64,000 nt of DNA from an uncultured Lachnospiraceae bacterium (GCA_902789175.1 CADANF010000017.1:1-64000), one strand, 5' to 3'; positions 33,913-42,368 are shown, counted from the stretch's first letter. Notes: a model not told the origin generated them from the sequence alone. Numbers and translations: made by a program.

Positions 33913-34921
33913 CCTTTTTTCTACCTTTCATAGGTATAGATAATAATTTAAATATTATTATAAGTAATGCAACACCAATAACTGCTGATAAAATATATGC
34001 TGCAACTTCATTAACACCCTTTAAAGTATAATCCGGCATTATAGTTTCAAGAGACCATCCCTTAAGAAGTCCTGATGGTGTATAACCGAGCTCTTTACCA
34101 TTAGTAAAGATCTCTGCTATCTCATCACTTCCCCATTCACCCCAGGCTGTACCTGTAGCAAGAAGTCCAAGAGGAGTTGCTGCTATAAGGACTGCTACTA
34201 AAGCAAACAAAGGAATATGCTTCTTTATTTCTTTCTCATCTTCAGCAATCATATTTTCAAATACAAGATCTGGAGATGTTTTCTTAACAAATGCAAATAT
34301 TGCAACAGTAAATAATGCTTCAACTACACCCGCTACAGCAAGATGAGGTATCAGCATTGCAGGTATTGAAATCGAAAGATCATATGGGCAATAGATTGCA
34401 TGTCCCGCTGCATCTTTAAAAAGAAGTGGCTGGATACCAAACTCGATAGCTGCACAAAGAGCCGCAAGATTAAGTGCAATATAGGAAGACAGTGCTGCTG
34501 CTATATATTTTATGGCACCATCTTTTTTATTCTTTGTTATAAGTTTATAAATAGCATATCCTGCAAACGGAAGCACAAAGGCCATATTAAAGCAGTTAGC
34601 TCCAAATGCTAAAACACCTCCATCGCCAAATAACAGTGCCTGAATAAGAAGCGCAATGGATACTGCAAGACAAGAAGCCTCAGGTCCGAATAATAACGCT
34701 ATAAGTGTTCCACCTACAGCATGTCCTGTAGTTCCTCCAACAAGTGGAACATTAAACATCATACCAAGAAACGAAAAAGCTGCTCCAACTCCGATAAGTG
34801 GGATTTTTTCCTTTGGTAACTCCTTATTTACTTTTTTAACTGCATGAGTCCAAACCGGCACCATTGCTGCAATCATAACACTGCATGTAGCCGGTGAAAG
34901 ATAATTCTCTGGAATGTGCAT
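33893..34921 (-). CDS. cbiM: CbiM/NikM substrate-capture protein fused to a CbiN/NikN-like tail
   Basis: A 342-aa membrane protein that begins MHIPENYLSPATC, where Met1-His2 coordinate the metal in CbiM/NikM proteins; the N-terminal position of His2 fixes the start codon. GTTGHAVGGTLIALLFGP and GDGGVLAFGANCFNMAF are family blocks. The final ~90 residues (GLLATGTAWGEWGSDE... and a last membrane segment) resemble the NikN/CbiN part, so M and N are fused. Ni2+ or Co2+ is the expected substrate. A GTAAACT/AGTTTAC palindrome lies upstream and an RcnR/CsoR-type sensor gene follows it. Confidence 0.9.
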   Translation of the reverse strand: MHIPENYLSPATCSVMIAAMVPVWTHAVKKVNKELPKEKIPLIGVGAAFSFLGMMFNVPLVGGTTGHAVGGTLIALLFGPEASCLAVSIALLIQALLFGDGGVLAFGANCFNMAFVLPFAGYAIYKLITKNKKDGAIKYIAAALSSYIALNLAALCAAIEFGIQPLLFKDAAGHAIYCPYDLSISIPAMLIPHLAVAGVVEALFTVAIFAFVKKTSPDLVFENMIAEDEKEIKKHIPLFALVAVLIAATPLGLLATGTAWGEWGSDEIAEIFTNGKELGYTPSGLLKGWSLETIMPDYTLKGVNEVAAYILSAVIGVALLIIIFKLLSIPMKGRKKDASNVA

Positions 34922-34957
34922 GTTTCATACCTCGATCGTATAAATTTTATTGCAAAA

Positions 34958-34975
34958 GTAAACTTTATAGTTTAC
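34958..34975. promoter_or_regulatory. Operator-like palindrome upstream of the metal transporter
   Basis: GTAAACT and AGTTTAC are exact arms around TTAT, 36 bases upstream of the cbiM start. It is a candidate site for a metal-responsive repressor; it does not match the NikR GTATGA...TCATAC consensus. Confidence 0.45.
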
Positions 34976-34996
34976 ATTATGAATTCTATATAATAT

Positions 34997-35026
34997 AAAA
35001 AACCCCCACAAGCCGGGGTGGGGGTT
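34997..35026 (-). terminator. Terminator of the metal-sensor gene
   Basis: AACCCCCAC and GTGGGGGTT close an 8-base loop; on the - strand the stem runs into TTTTTTATA. It lies ~20 bases past the stop at 35047. Confidence 0.9.
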
Positions 35027-35046
35027 ATCCTTATATAAGAATATTA

Positions 35047-35376
35047 TTAAAGGTATTTTTTGATTGCTTTTTGAAATTCTTCAACAGATTTTGTATCGCC
35101 GTTCTCTATTGCATGAACAATGCAATGAGTCATATGCTCATTTATTATTTCTTTTCCAAGGCTGTGAAGAGCTGCTTCCACCGCAGTAAGCTGGATCAAT
35201 ACATCCGCACAATCAGTATCATCCTCCATCATCTTCTTTACCTTCTGCATGTGTCCAATAGCTTTAGACATTCTATTAATAAGCTTCTTTTTTTGCTCCG
35301 GTGAATGATAATGCCCCTTCTCTGTACCATGACTATGTTCTATGATATTTCCATTTTCATCAATATGAGTATGCAA
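35047..35376 (-). CDS. CsoR/RcnR-type metal-sensing repressor with His-rich N-terminus
   Basis: A small all-helical DUF156 family regulator (109 aa from the TTG start chosen here). The core KKKLINRMSKAIGHMQKVKKMMEDDTDCADVLIQLTAVEAALHSLGKEIINEHMTHC holds the family's Cys and His ligands (C in DTDC, H in EHMTHC). The N-terminus HTHIDENGNIIEHSHGTEKGHYHS is rich in histidine, as in Ni/Co sensors such as RcnR or InrS. The start is a TTG at 35376 with AGGAG five to six bases upstream; the ATG 36 bases earlier overlaps the probable transcription start. Its position beside the Ni/Co transporter supports metal control of that operon. Confidence 0.88.
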   Translation of the reverse strand: MHTHIDENGNIIEHSHGTEKGHYHSPEQKKKLINRMSKAIGHMQKVKKMMEDDTDCADVLIQLTAVEAALHSLGKEIINEHMTHCIVHAIENGDTKSVEEFQKAIKKYL

Positions 35377-35412
35377 CTGTCTTCTCCTGAACTTTACTTT
35401 ACTATAAAGCAT

Positions 35413-35421
35413 ATTATATCA
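35413..35421 (-). promoter_or_regulatory. Extended -10 promoter of the metal-sensor gene
   Basis: TGATATAAT on the - strand is an extended -10 (TGnTATAAT) immediately upstream of 35412. It places the transcript start inside the first codons of the longer reading frame and so supports the downstream TTG start. Confidence 0.55.
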
Positions 35422-35548
35422 TACTTATATACTTTCACCTACGAAAATTATATTCCCGGTAACGTTTACAAATTGAAAATTGCTATGATATATTTAAAAT
35501 AAGATGAACAAAAAAACAAATAACGATTCTAAAAAGGATGTTACATAT

Positions 35549-36619
35549 ATGGCACATAGAAAAATTAAGACCATCATCAGCCTTCTTCTTACCTTTTCCT
35601 TTTTACTTCTTAGCGGCTGTACTGATAGAAAAGATAAAACTGCAGATGAGATTTCTTCAAAATATGATGTTCCTGATGAAAATCAGTTGATAGTCTATAC
35701 TTCCCATAAATCCGAAGTATATCTTCCTATCATCACAGAATTTGAAAACCGAACCGGCATCATGGTAGAGATACACGCCGGAGGAACAGAAGAAATGATG
35801 CAGCAGGCAATAGATGCATCAGCTAACAGCAAATGTGATATTATGTTTGGGGGTGGAATCGAAAACTATGAAGCTGACAAAGATTATTTTCTTTCATATA
35901 AGACCAAAGAATATAATAAATTAGATAAAACCTACTATTCATCTGACAACAAATGGACTCCATTTACTGAACTTCCAATTGTATTTGTCTACAATAAAAA
36001 ACTGGTTTCAAGGGCTGACGCCCCACGTACATGGGAAACCCTCTTTAATAAAAAATGGAAAGGGAATATAGCCTTTGCCGATCCAAACAACAGCGGTACC
36101 AGCTATACTATCATTTCAACCATGGAACTTATCCTTGGAAAGGACCATGAAGAAATCGTTCCACTTTTTTATGAGCAGCTAGATGGTAAAATTCTTTCTT
36201 CATCAGGGGATATCATTCCAAAAGTATCTGATGGATCATATCTTGTAGGTATAACCCTTGAAGAAACTGCAAAGAAATATATTGATCAGGGATATGATAT
36301 CAACATGATATATCCTATTGACGGCACCACATCAATTCCTGACGGGATAGCAATGTTAAAAAATGCGCCCCACAGCTATAACGCCGGGCTTTTTATCGAT
36401 TTTGTAACAGGATATGATACACAGGAATATGCCATGAATACATTTTTCCGTCGTCCAATAAGAACTGATATAGATTCCGATTCTGATCTGGGATATGCAA
36501 AATTAGTCACTCTGGATATAAACAGATCTGCAGCTACTAAAGATGAATTCTTTACTCTATGGAATTCTTATTTTGATGCCACCTCCACTGACCCGGCAGG
36601 TAAGGAGAGAGATAAATGA
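35549..36619 (+). CDS. Extracellular solute-binding lipoprotein, iron(III)/AfuA-like
   Basis: A 356-aa lipoprotein of the bacterial extracellular solute-binding family 1 (AfuA/FbpA/PgtC-like). The lipobox LLLSGCTDR gives the mature Cys near residue 27. QLIVYTSHKSEVYLPIITEFENRTGIMVEI and ADPNNSGTSYTIISTM are family blocks. The ATG at 35549 has AAAAGGATG upstream; the ATG 45 bases earlier has no ribosome site. The stop overlaps the next ORF by four bases (ATGA). The next ORF starts as a sensor kinase, so this protein was probably the ligand-binding part of a three-gene sensing set. Ligand unknown. Confidence 0.87.
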   Translation: MAHRKIKTIISLLLTFSFLLLSGCTDRKDKTADEISSKYDVPDENQLIVYTSHKSEVYLPIITEFENRTGIMVEIHAGGTEEMMQQAIDASANSKCDIMFGGGIENYEADKDYFLSYKTKEYNKLDKTYYSSDNKWTPFTELPIVFVYNKKLVSRADAPRTWETLFNKKWKGNIAFADPNNSGTSYTIISTMELILGKDHEEIVPLFYEQLDGKILSSSGDIIPKVSDGSYLVGITLEETAKKYIDQGYDINMIYPIDGTTSIPDGIAMLKNAPHSYNAGLFIDFVTGYDTQEYAMNTFFRRPIRTDIDSDSDLGYAKLVTLDINRSAATKDEFFTLWNSYFDATSTDPAGKERDK

Positions 36620-38427
36620 AAATATCAGCCATTGTAAAAAGCTCATTTAAAGCACAGATTTTTGTGGTACTTCTTACTGTTACTCTTGTTATGGTACTTC
36701 TTGGTGGAGTTCTTACTATTCAGGGATTTCAGGCAAGACTAAAATCTGAATCCAGATCCAGCGATATAAATCAGAATAACGCTTTAATAGATCAGCTCAC
36801 CAGCGATTTTGATCTTGCCAACAATGTATTACATAGCATATCAGATAATAATGTAATAAACAGTTCCCTTAATTCTGATAATATGAATTCTATAGAAGTT
36901 TATTCCGTACTTTATGAAATCACTTCATCTTTAAGAGATTTTACTTCCATAGATATTTACCAGGGAAATAATTGCATCTATTCAACTAATGCAGGAATAA
37001 ATGTCCCTGCCAACAAACGTAAGGTAGGTTTTTTGTTCCAGAACTATGCTCTTTGGCCAAACATGACAGTTTATGAGAATATTGCTTTTGGTCTTAAGAA
37101 TATCAATGAAGAAATGCCATCTATAGACCCTTTAGCAAAACAGACATCTGATATCATGAATGCCCTTGAAAATGGCGACAGGATAAAAGAAGTTATCGAA
37201 GATTGTCGTGATAAGACTAAGAAGATAGATGAAAAGAAAGCCTATATAAAACTTATCGATGCTTTTAATCTTTCAATCTATTCAGCAAAGGAATTATTTA
37301 ACTTAAAGATTCACGAAGCTGCAAACCCTGCGATCACAGCCAAAGAACATCTCGCAGAGTATAAGAAAACATATAATAAGATCATGAATGAGCATGCAGC
37401 TAACGGAATTGTATTAAATGAAAAATTCCAGTTAGTTAAAGGCAAGGAATTAGTTGTTACAAAGAGAAAGCTTACAAAAGAAGAGATTGATTCCCGTGTT
37501 CGCTCCTGCTCAAGAATTGTAAAAATCGGTATGTTTATGGATCGTTACCCAGCTGAACTTTCAGGTGGTCAGCAGCAAAGAGTTGCAATCGCCCGTACTC
37601 TTGCACCAGAGCCACAGGTTCTCTTCATGGACGAGCCTCTTTCAAATCTCGATGCAAAACTTCGTCTCGAAATGAGATATGAATTACAACGACTCCATGT
37701 TGAAACAGGAAGCACCTTCGTATATGTTACTCATGATCAAATGGAAGCCATGACTCTTGCCACAAGGATCTGTCTTATAAACAATGGTGTTCTTCAGCAA
37801 TATGCTGCACCACTGGATGTTTACAACAAACCAGCTAACCTCTTTGTAGCCGATTTCGTTGGTAACCCTTCAATCAACTTTATCGATGCCTTTGGAACTC
37901 AGGATGTAGATGGAACTATTCCTCTTAAAATGCTTGGAAATAGAAAAGTTAAATTCATTCCAAAAGCAAAGATAAATGTAAGGGATTGGCGTAAAAATGT
38001 TGAAAATGAAGAAGATAATAAAAAGAAAGCTGAATTAAAGCGTTTATCAGTGAAAGGTGCTGTTGAAAAGTCAAATAAAGACGAAGTATTCAAATACCAT
38101 ATCTATAAAGTGGATGAACAGGACGACTCCCTTGCTTCAGAGTCTGTTATCACAGATGAAGATTATGTACTTGCCATCCGCCCTGAAGCTATCACAGTTA
38201 CACCTGCAGGAAAGATAAAGGCCACAGTATACGGTGCCATGCCAACAGGTATGGAGTCCACACTTAAACTTAGAGTTGGCGATTATCTTCTTACAAGCGT
38301 AGTATTTGGGAACAGCATTTACCATATCGGAGATGAAGTAAATATAAACATCAGCGATAATTCAGTTCTCTTATTCGACGCCCGCTGCGGCAAGCTCATA
38401 ACATCAGGATCATTATATCTGTACTAA
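36616..38427 (+). CDS. Deletion chimera: sensor kinase N-terminus fused to Walker-A-less ABC ATPase
   Basis: One uninterrupted 603-codon frame made of two unrelated parts. Residues 1-~132 have a membrane segment (QIFVVLLTVTLVMVLLGGVLTI) and the start of a kinase sensor domain (VYSVLYEITSSLRDFTSIDIY). From ~134 the sequence is an MsmX/UgpC-type ATPase that begins at the Q-loop (KVGFLFQNYALWPNMTVYENIAFGLKN): the first ~80 residues with Walker A are missing. A ~125-residue helical insertion (165-285), usual in Lachnospiraceae ATPases of this type, precedes LSGGQQQR (315), Walker B FMDEP and H373; a TOBE-like domain ends the protein. It can hardly hydrolyse ATP. The rest of the kinase, its regulator and permeases appear deleted. 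Confidence 0.85.
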   Translation: MKISAIVKSSFKAQIFVVLLTVTLVMVLLGGVLTIQGFQARLKSESRSSDINQNNALIDQLTSDFDLANNVLHSISDNNVINSSLNSDNMNSIEVYSVLYEITSSLRDFTSIDIYQGNNCIYSTNAGINVPANKRKVGFLFQNYALWPNMTVYENIAFGLKNINEEMPSIDPLAKQTSDIMNALENGDRIKEVIEDCRDKTKKIDEKKAYIKLIDAFNLSIYSAKELFNLKIHEAANPAITAKEHLAEYKKTYNKIMNEHAANGIVLNEKFQLVKGKELVVTKRKLTKEEIDSRVRSCSRIVKIGMFMDRYPAELSGGQQQRVAIARTLAPEPQVLFMDEPLSNLDAKLRLEMRYELQRLHVETGSTFVYVTHDQMEAMTLATRICLINNGVLQQYAAPLDVYNKPANLFVADFVGNPSINFIDAFGTQDVDGTIPLKMLGNRKVKFIPKAKINVRDWRKNVENEEDNKKKAELKRLSVKGAVEKSNKDEVFKYHIYKVDEQDDSLASESVITDEDYVLAIRPEAITVTPAGKIKATVYGAMPTGMESTLKLRVGDYLLTSVVFGNSIYHIGDEVNINISDNSVLLFDARCGKLITSGSLYLY

Positions 38428-38432
38428 AACGA

Positions 38433-38536
38433 ACGTAGATTTATTAAAAAAATACCAGATATCTGACGAAGGTCATTGCAAAAGCCGGGACAGCGTCAGA
38501 TATCTGGTACATATATAAATCTACGTTTGTTTTTTA
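38433..38536. terminator. Nested bidirectional terminator
   Basis: An outer stem (ACGTAGATTTAT 38433-38444 with ATAAATCTACGT 38515-38526) encloses an inner stem (TACCAGATATCTGACG 38453-38468 with CGTCAGATATCTGGTA 38494-38509). On the + strand the outer stem is followed by TTGTTTTTT; on the - strand the inner stem is followed by TTTTTTT. It separates two convergent genes. Confidence 0.85.
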
Positions 38537-40384
38537 ATCACTTATTTTATATAGTGCAAAGTTGTCTACGGTTCCCCAGCTTGTAGGATTTGATTTAATC
38601 CTTACACCTATAGTAAGTTTTCCATCTGTTACCTTAATCTCTGGAATTGTTGGATTCTTCCAGTCAATATAAGATGTAAGTTTAAATGGATCAACCTGCT
38701 CACCCTCACTTGTTACAGCATATAATTCAAAAGTGTTATCTCCTTTAAAATCTCCCCCTTGAGAAAATGCCGTAAGATAATATGTTCCTGGTTCAAGGTC
38801 CGTAAATTCCTGTTCAATTGAGAAATCCATATCTGAATCTGCTGAATAAAAATGGAATGAATAATCCCCTTCATAGGCATCCTCAGGTTTTTTAAAGAAA
38901 TCTGTAGGATTTGTTTCTCCCTGATATGTTACCTTCCACATAGAAGTATCTGCATCTTCAAATCCAGGATTATTAATAAGATTTGGCAGATCAGCATACT
39001 TATTTACTTCCTCTGTTGTTTCCTCCTCTACTGCTGCAGGAATATACTCTTTTGCAGACTCTTTATTTGTTCCGTATTTTAAATATTTCCATACATTAAT
39101 TGATGCAAGAGGATGTCCCGTAAAATCAAAGAATGCCTGATTATCCCAGGAGCAGCCTCCATAATAAAGGCCTGCATCATCAGGATCATAATCAGAAGCA
39201 AAACTACTTGCCCAGCCGCTGCCATATTTTTCCCAAACAGGAGAATTATCAGCATCAGCAGGTCCTACAGGAAGCCATGCTCCTTCCCAATAGAATACAC
39301 CGATAGCACCGGCTTCATTTGCAGCAGCAACCACATCTCTTATGATGCTGGCCTGCCCCTGAGGTGTAGCTGGATATCCATCTACAAGGTCCGTCGTTCC
39401 TTTAAGGCTGTTGGCTGTTCCATCTCCATCTTCTGAAGTGTAGCAATAAGAAGTCTCCGCTATCATTACCTTCTTTCCATAATCATTAATGATCTTACTT
39501 ACAACTGTCTTCATATTATCAAATGATCCATCCCAGAAAGGATAGTATGAAAGACCGATCACGTCATAATCAACTTCACTCTTTGCAAGACCTTGAACAA
39601 GACCATATAATTTTAATGGCTCTGTTATCCTGGTGTAGTGTACGACTATGGCAATATCCTTATCTTTCTTAGCTGATATCTCTCTTGCAGCCTTACTTCC
39701 AGAACAAAGCAATTTATTTACATTATCAATATTTTTTTCATCGCACATTCCATAATTGATCTCATTTCCAATCTGAACCATGGAAACATCTACGCCCTCA
39801 TCTAAAAGCCTTGTAAGACTTTCTGAAGTATATTGATAAATCGCCTCGCTCTTTTCATCCAGACTCATATTCTGCCATGCCTTAGGTGCATGCTGCCTCT
39901 TTGGATCTGCCCAGAAATCTGAATAATGGAAATCTATGCAAACCTTCATATTGTAACTGGTTGCTCTTTTTCCGATCTCAATAGCAGTAGCCAGATCATT
40001 ATTTCCGCCTCCATATCCATTTCCATTTTCATCATATGGATCATTCCAGACGCGTATCCTTATATAATTAACCCCCGACTCTGCAAAGGTCTTAAGTGGA
40101 TCCTGTTCCTTGCCATCAAAATCATAGTACTTAACTCCACTCTTTTCTTCTACAATAAGTGAAGAAGCGTCCATTCCCCTTATAAAATCATCCTCTATCC
40201 CGGGAACAGCTTCAATATAAACATCTGAATCTTCCGGTCCTTCAGGCAATTTAACTTCAAATGCGGTCGAAATCTCTTCTTTATTGTCTGTAGTAGTCTT
40301 CCCTGCATCATTCTTTTTGCATGAGCAGAGCATTGCCGCCATAGCCATACCAATAACAACTCCAGTAATCTTTCTTCTATTCAT
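38534..40384 (-). CDS. GH53 endo-beta-1,4-galactanase lipoprotein with CBM61-like module
   Basis: A 616-aa surface lipoprotein that hydrolyses beta-1,4-galactan side chains of pectin (arabinogalactan type I). The lipobox is MLCSCKK (Cys ~22). The GH53 TIM barrel (about 65-445) shows the acid/base glutamate in MVQIGNEINYG (~E208) and the nucleophile in VMIAETSYCY (~E310), with WNDPYD and DFHYSDFWADP motifs. The C-terminal ~150 residues (NPGFEDADTSMWKVTY...) look like CBM61, a galactan binder commonly attached to GH53. The ATG at 40384 is used; two TTG codons precede it. Released galacto-oligosaccharides or galactose might feed sugar importers such as that at 22-26 kb. Confidence 0.92.
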   Translation of the reverse strand: MNRRKITGVVIGMAMAAMLCSCKKNDAGKTTTDNKEEISTAFEVKLPEGPEDSDVYIEAVPGIEDDFIRGMDASSLIVEEKSGVKYYDFDGKEQDPLKTFAESGVNYIRIRVWNDPYDENGNGYGGGNNDLATAIEIGKRATSYNMKVCIDFHYSDFWADPKRQHAPKAWQNMSLDEKSEAIYQYTSESLTRLLDEGVDVSMVQIGNEINYGMCDEKNIDNVNKLLCSGSKAAREISAKKDKDIAIVVHYTRITEPLKLYGLVQGLAKSEVDYDVIGLSYYPFWDGSFDNMKTVVSKIINDYGKKVMIAETSYCYTSEDGDGTANSLKGTTDLVDGYPATPQGQASIIRDVVAAANEAGAIGVFYWEGAWLPVGPADADNSPVWEKYGSGWASSFASDYDPDDAGLYYGGCSWDNQAFFDFTGHPLASINVWKYLKYGTNKESAKEYIPAAVEEETTEEVNKYADLPNLINNPGFEDADTSMWKVTYQGETNPTDFFKKPEDAYEGDYSFHFYSADSDMDFSIEQEFTDLEPGTYYLTAFSQGGDFKGDNTFELYAVTSEGEQVDPFKLTSYIDWKNPTIPEIKVTDGKLTIGVRIKSNPTSWGTVDNFALYKISD

Positions 40385-40422
40385 CAACAATTTCCTCTCT
40401 TAGTAAAAATGATATTGAAAAG

Positions 40423-40483
40423 TAAAAAAGGACGCGAAGTACGCCAGAAGACTAACTGCACTTTGACGCACTTCACATCCTTT
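40423..40483 (-). terminator. Terminator of the ABC-F gene
   Basis: On the - strand a 17-bp stem (AAAGGATGTGAAGTGCG with CGTACTTCGCGTCCTTT, including G-T pairs) is followed by TTTTTT. It lies immediately past the stop at 40487 and upstream of the GH53 gene. Confidence 0.85.
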
Positions 40484-40486
40484 ATA

Positions 40487-42007
40487 CTATAATCTCACAA
40501 CTTCTGTTGCAATCTTTTCCTGAAATCTCACATCATGCTCTACCAGAAGCATTGTAGGCTTATACTGAAGGATCAGTTTTTCAATCTGCATTCTGGAAAA
40601 TACATCTATATAATTTAATGGCTCGTCCCATATATAAAGATGTGCCGGCGTAAGAAGACTTGAAGCGATCAGCACTTTCTTCTTCTGTCCCTCTGAAAAA
40701 TCCTCCATATTCTTATCAAATTGCTCTCTTTCAAAATCTAACTGTCTTAGAATAGCAAGAAGAAGACTCTTATCGATATTTCTCTCTATGCAAAAATCAT
40801 GAAGCTTTCCCTTTAAGCCGGATGTATCCTGATTAATATAAGAAATTATAAGGCCTGACGGAACTAAAAATCTGCCGTCGATGATCAGACTAGCCTTATT
40901 TTTTTCATTTAGAACCTGAAAAATTGCCTTTATCACACTGGATTTTCCACATCCATTTTCTCCTGAAAGAATTATCCTATCCCCTCTTTTAACTTTAAAG
41001 TTGAGACCATCAAATAATTCTTTCCCTCCTTCATAAGAAAGCTTTAAGTCTCTTGCTTCAATAAGGGTTTCCTTATGAAAGACAAGCGGATTCAATTTAA
41101 GATCTACCACCTTTTCAATATCCTGAAGAAGCCCTTCTTTTTCCTCAATCTCCCTATCGACTCTTTTTTCATAAGACTGAACTCTTGACTGCATCTTCTT
41201 TGTTTTTGCTCCTATTACTGCCCTTGTAGAAATGCATCTGTCATGTTCTTTAACAGGGTCAAAACCAATCTTTGTGTTTTCATTCTTATCTGCCCAGTTT
41301 CTGCTTCTCTTTATGGATTCTCTTAGCTTTCCAATTTCTTTAAGATGCTTCTCATTTTCTGCAGTTGAAAATGCGTCCTTTTTTTGCTTATTATCCCACC
41401 AGCTTGAAAAATCACCAGTTTGAACTTCCACCGTTGCCTTATTAAATACCAGCACATGATCACATACTGCATCAAGCAGGTCTCTGTCATGGGAAATAAG
41501 TATAAAACCTTTCTTTTTAGCCAGATACTCTTTAACTATCTTTCTTGCTTTAATATCTAGATGATTCGTTGGCTCATCTATCAGCAGGAACTCATTTTCT
41601 CCTGCAAAAAGGGCTGCCAGCATAACCCTTGTCCTTTCTCCATGGCTTAAAGTCTTAAAAGGCCTGTAAAGACACTCTGGGTCCATTTTGATCTCATTCA
41701 TCTGAATAAGGACCTGCCAGCTTTCCACCTGAGGTTTCCATATAGATATCAGTTCATCCGCTGTTTTTTCCAGGTCGGTTTCATTTACCTTAAATGGAAA
41801 ATAATCAAAATGAACACTTGATATAATGCTTCCCTGATAAGAATATTTTCCCAGCAAAAGATTACACAGGGTAGTCTTTCCCTTGCCGTTTCTTCCAATA
41901 AGACCTAATTTCCAATCGGTATCTATATTAAATGATACATTCTTAAGCACATCATATGGGCTGCCTTCGTATGCAAATGTAAGATTACTAACTCTGATCT
42001 GTGACAT
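40487..42007 (-). CDS. ABC-F ribosomal protection ATPase, Lsa-like
   Basis: A 506-aa soluble protein with two ATP-binding domains and no membrane part. The first domain has GRNGKGKTT, LSHGERTR and LLIDEPTNHLD; a charged interdomain linker (~230-320) follows, as in antibiotic-resistance ABC-F proteins; the second has GENGCGKSS, FSEGQKKK and IWDEPLNYID. The start SQIRVSNLTFAYEGS and the FNIDTDWKLGLIGRNGKGKTT block are close to Lsa-type proteins that dislodge lincosamides, streptogramin A and pleuromutilins from ribosomes. The ATG at 42007 follows AGGAGG by seven bases; the longer frame upstream is untranslated leader. Expression is probably induced through the MRIR leader and terminator. Drug range is inferred. 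Confidence 0.88.
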   Translation of the reverse strand: MSQIRVSNLTFAYEGSPYDVLKNVSFNIDTDWKLGLIGRNGKGKTTLCNLLLGKYSYQGSIISSVHFDYFPFKVNETDLEKTADELISIWKPQVESWQVLIQMNEIKMDPECLYRPFKTLSHGERTRVMLAALFAGENEFLLIDEPTNHLDIKARKIVKEYLAKKKGFILISHDRDLLDAVCDHVLVFNKATVEVQTGDFSSWWDNKQKKDAFSTAENEKHLKEIGKLRESIKRSRNWADKNENTKIGFDPVKEHDRCISTRAVIGAKTKKMQSRVQSYEKRVDREIEEKEGLLQDIEKVVDLKLNPLVFHKETLIEARDLKLSYEGGKELFDGLNFKVKRGDRIILSGENGCGKSSVIKAIFQVLNEKNKASLIIDGRFLVPSGLIISYINQDTSGLKGKLHDFCIERNIDKSLLLAILRQLDFEREQFDKNMEDFSEGQKKKVLIASSLLTPAHLYIWDEPLNYIDVFSRMQIEKLILQYKPTMLLVEHDVRFQEKIATEVVRL

Positions 42008-42125
42008 ATATCTGCCTCCTGATTCTCCCGAGGTCTTTATTTTTCTCCCGTAGCGGCAAACCTCTCGCATTTATGCGACGGATAACATCTCGCAAACATC
42101 ATATACAGGCACGAGCCATCTCGCA

Positions 42126-42160
42126 TAAAAAAATCTGCCTTCGTTAACCGAAAGCAGATT
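42126..42160 (-). terminator. Leader terminator of the ABC-F gene
   Basis: On the - strand AATCTGCTTTCG and CGAAGGCAGATT form a stem with one mismatch, followed by TTTTTTTAT. It lies ~120 bases before the ABC-F start codon and downstream of the leader peptide. Confidence 0.85.
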
Positions 42161-42306
42161 ATCATAAAAATTAAAATCAATATATGCAAAGAACGCCCCA
42201 TAGGGTGCAGTTGATCTTAAAAGAATATGACAATCTTATTTCGGTATACGCAAAATAAAGACCTATAGGGTCTTAAATATAAAATCTGCAATTACCTAAA
42301 ATAAAA

Positions 42307-42321
42307 CTATCTAATTCTCAT
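42307..42321 (-). CDS. Four-residue leader peptide MRIR
   Basis: ATGAGAATTAGATAG encodes Met-Arg-Ile-Arg-stop and is preceded by AGGAGG four bases upstream (42331-42326), a stronger ribosome site than needed by chance. It lies ~40 bases into the transcript. Arg-x-Arg is the macrolide-dependent '+X+' ribosome-arrest motif known from ErmDL-type leader peptides (MRLR). Stalling here would favour an alternative RNA fold and let polymerase pass the leader terminator. Confidence 0.7.
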   Translation of the reverse strand: MRIR

Positions 42322-42368
42322 CGGTCCTCCTACACTAAGTGCTTTTCTTATTTCTAACTTACATTCAG

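Larger units (their letters stand above)
42008..42361 (-). ncRNA. Antibiotic-type attenuator leader of the ABC-F gene
   Basis: About 355 bases of leader lie between the promoter and the ABC-F start. In order it holds the MRIR leader ORF (42321-42307), a first hairpin AAGACC/GGTCTT (42274-42258), an intrinsic terminator (42160-42126), a TCGCAT/ATGCGA hairpin (about 42080-42066), and the segment AAAATAAAGACC (42044-42033) just before AGGAGG. That last segment is exactly complementary over 13 bases to the 3' arm of the first hairpin and its tail (42264-42252). These alternatives are what ribosome-controlled attenuation needs. Confidence 0.65.

Noticed and set aside
35377..35412. Twelve-codon N-terminal extension of the metal sensor from the ATG
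   Set aside because: That ATG overlaps the likely -10/transcription start, while AGGAG precedes the TTG at 35376.
42008..42070. N-terminal extension of the ABC-F protein
   Set aside because: The ATG at 42007 has AGGAGG at ideal spacing, and the extension overlaps leader RNA structure.
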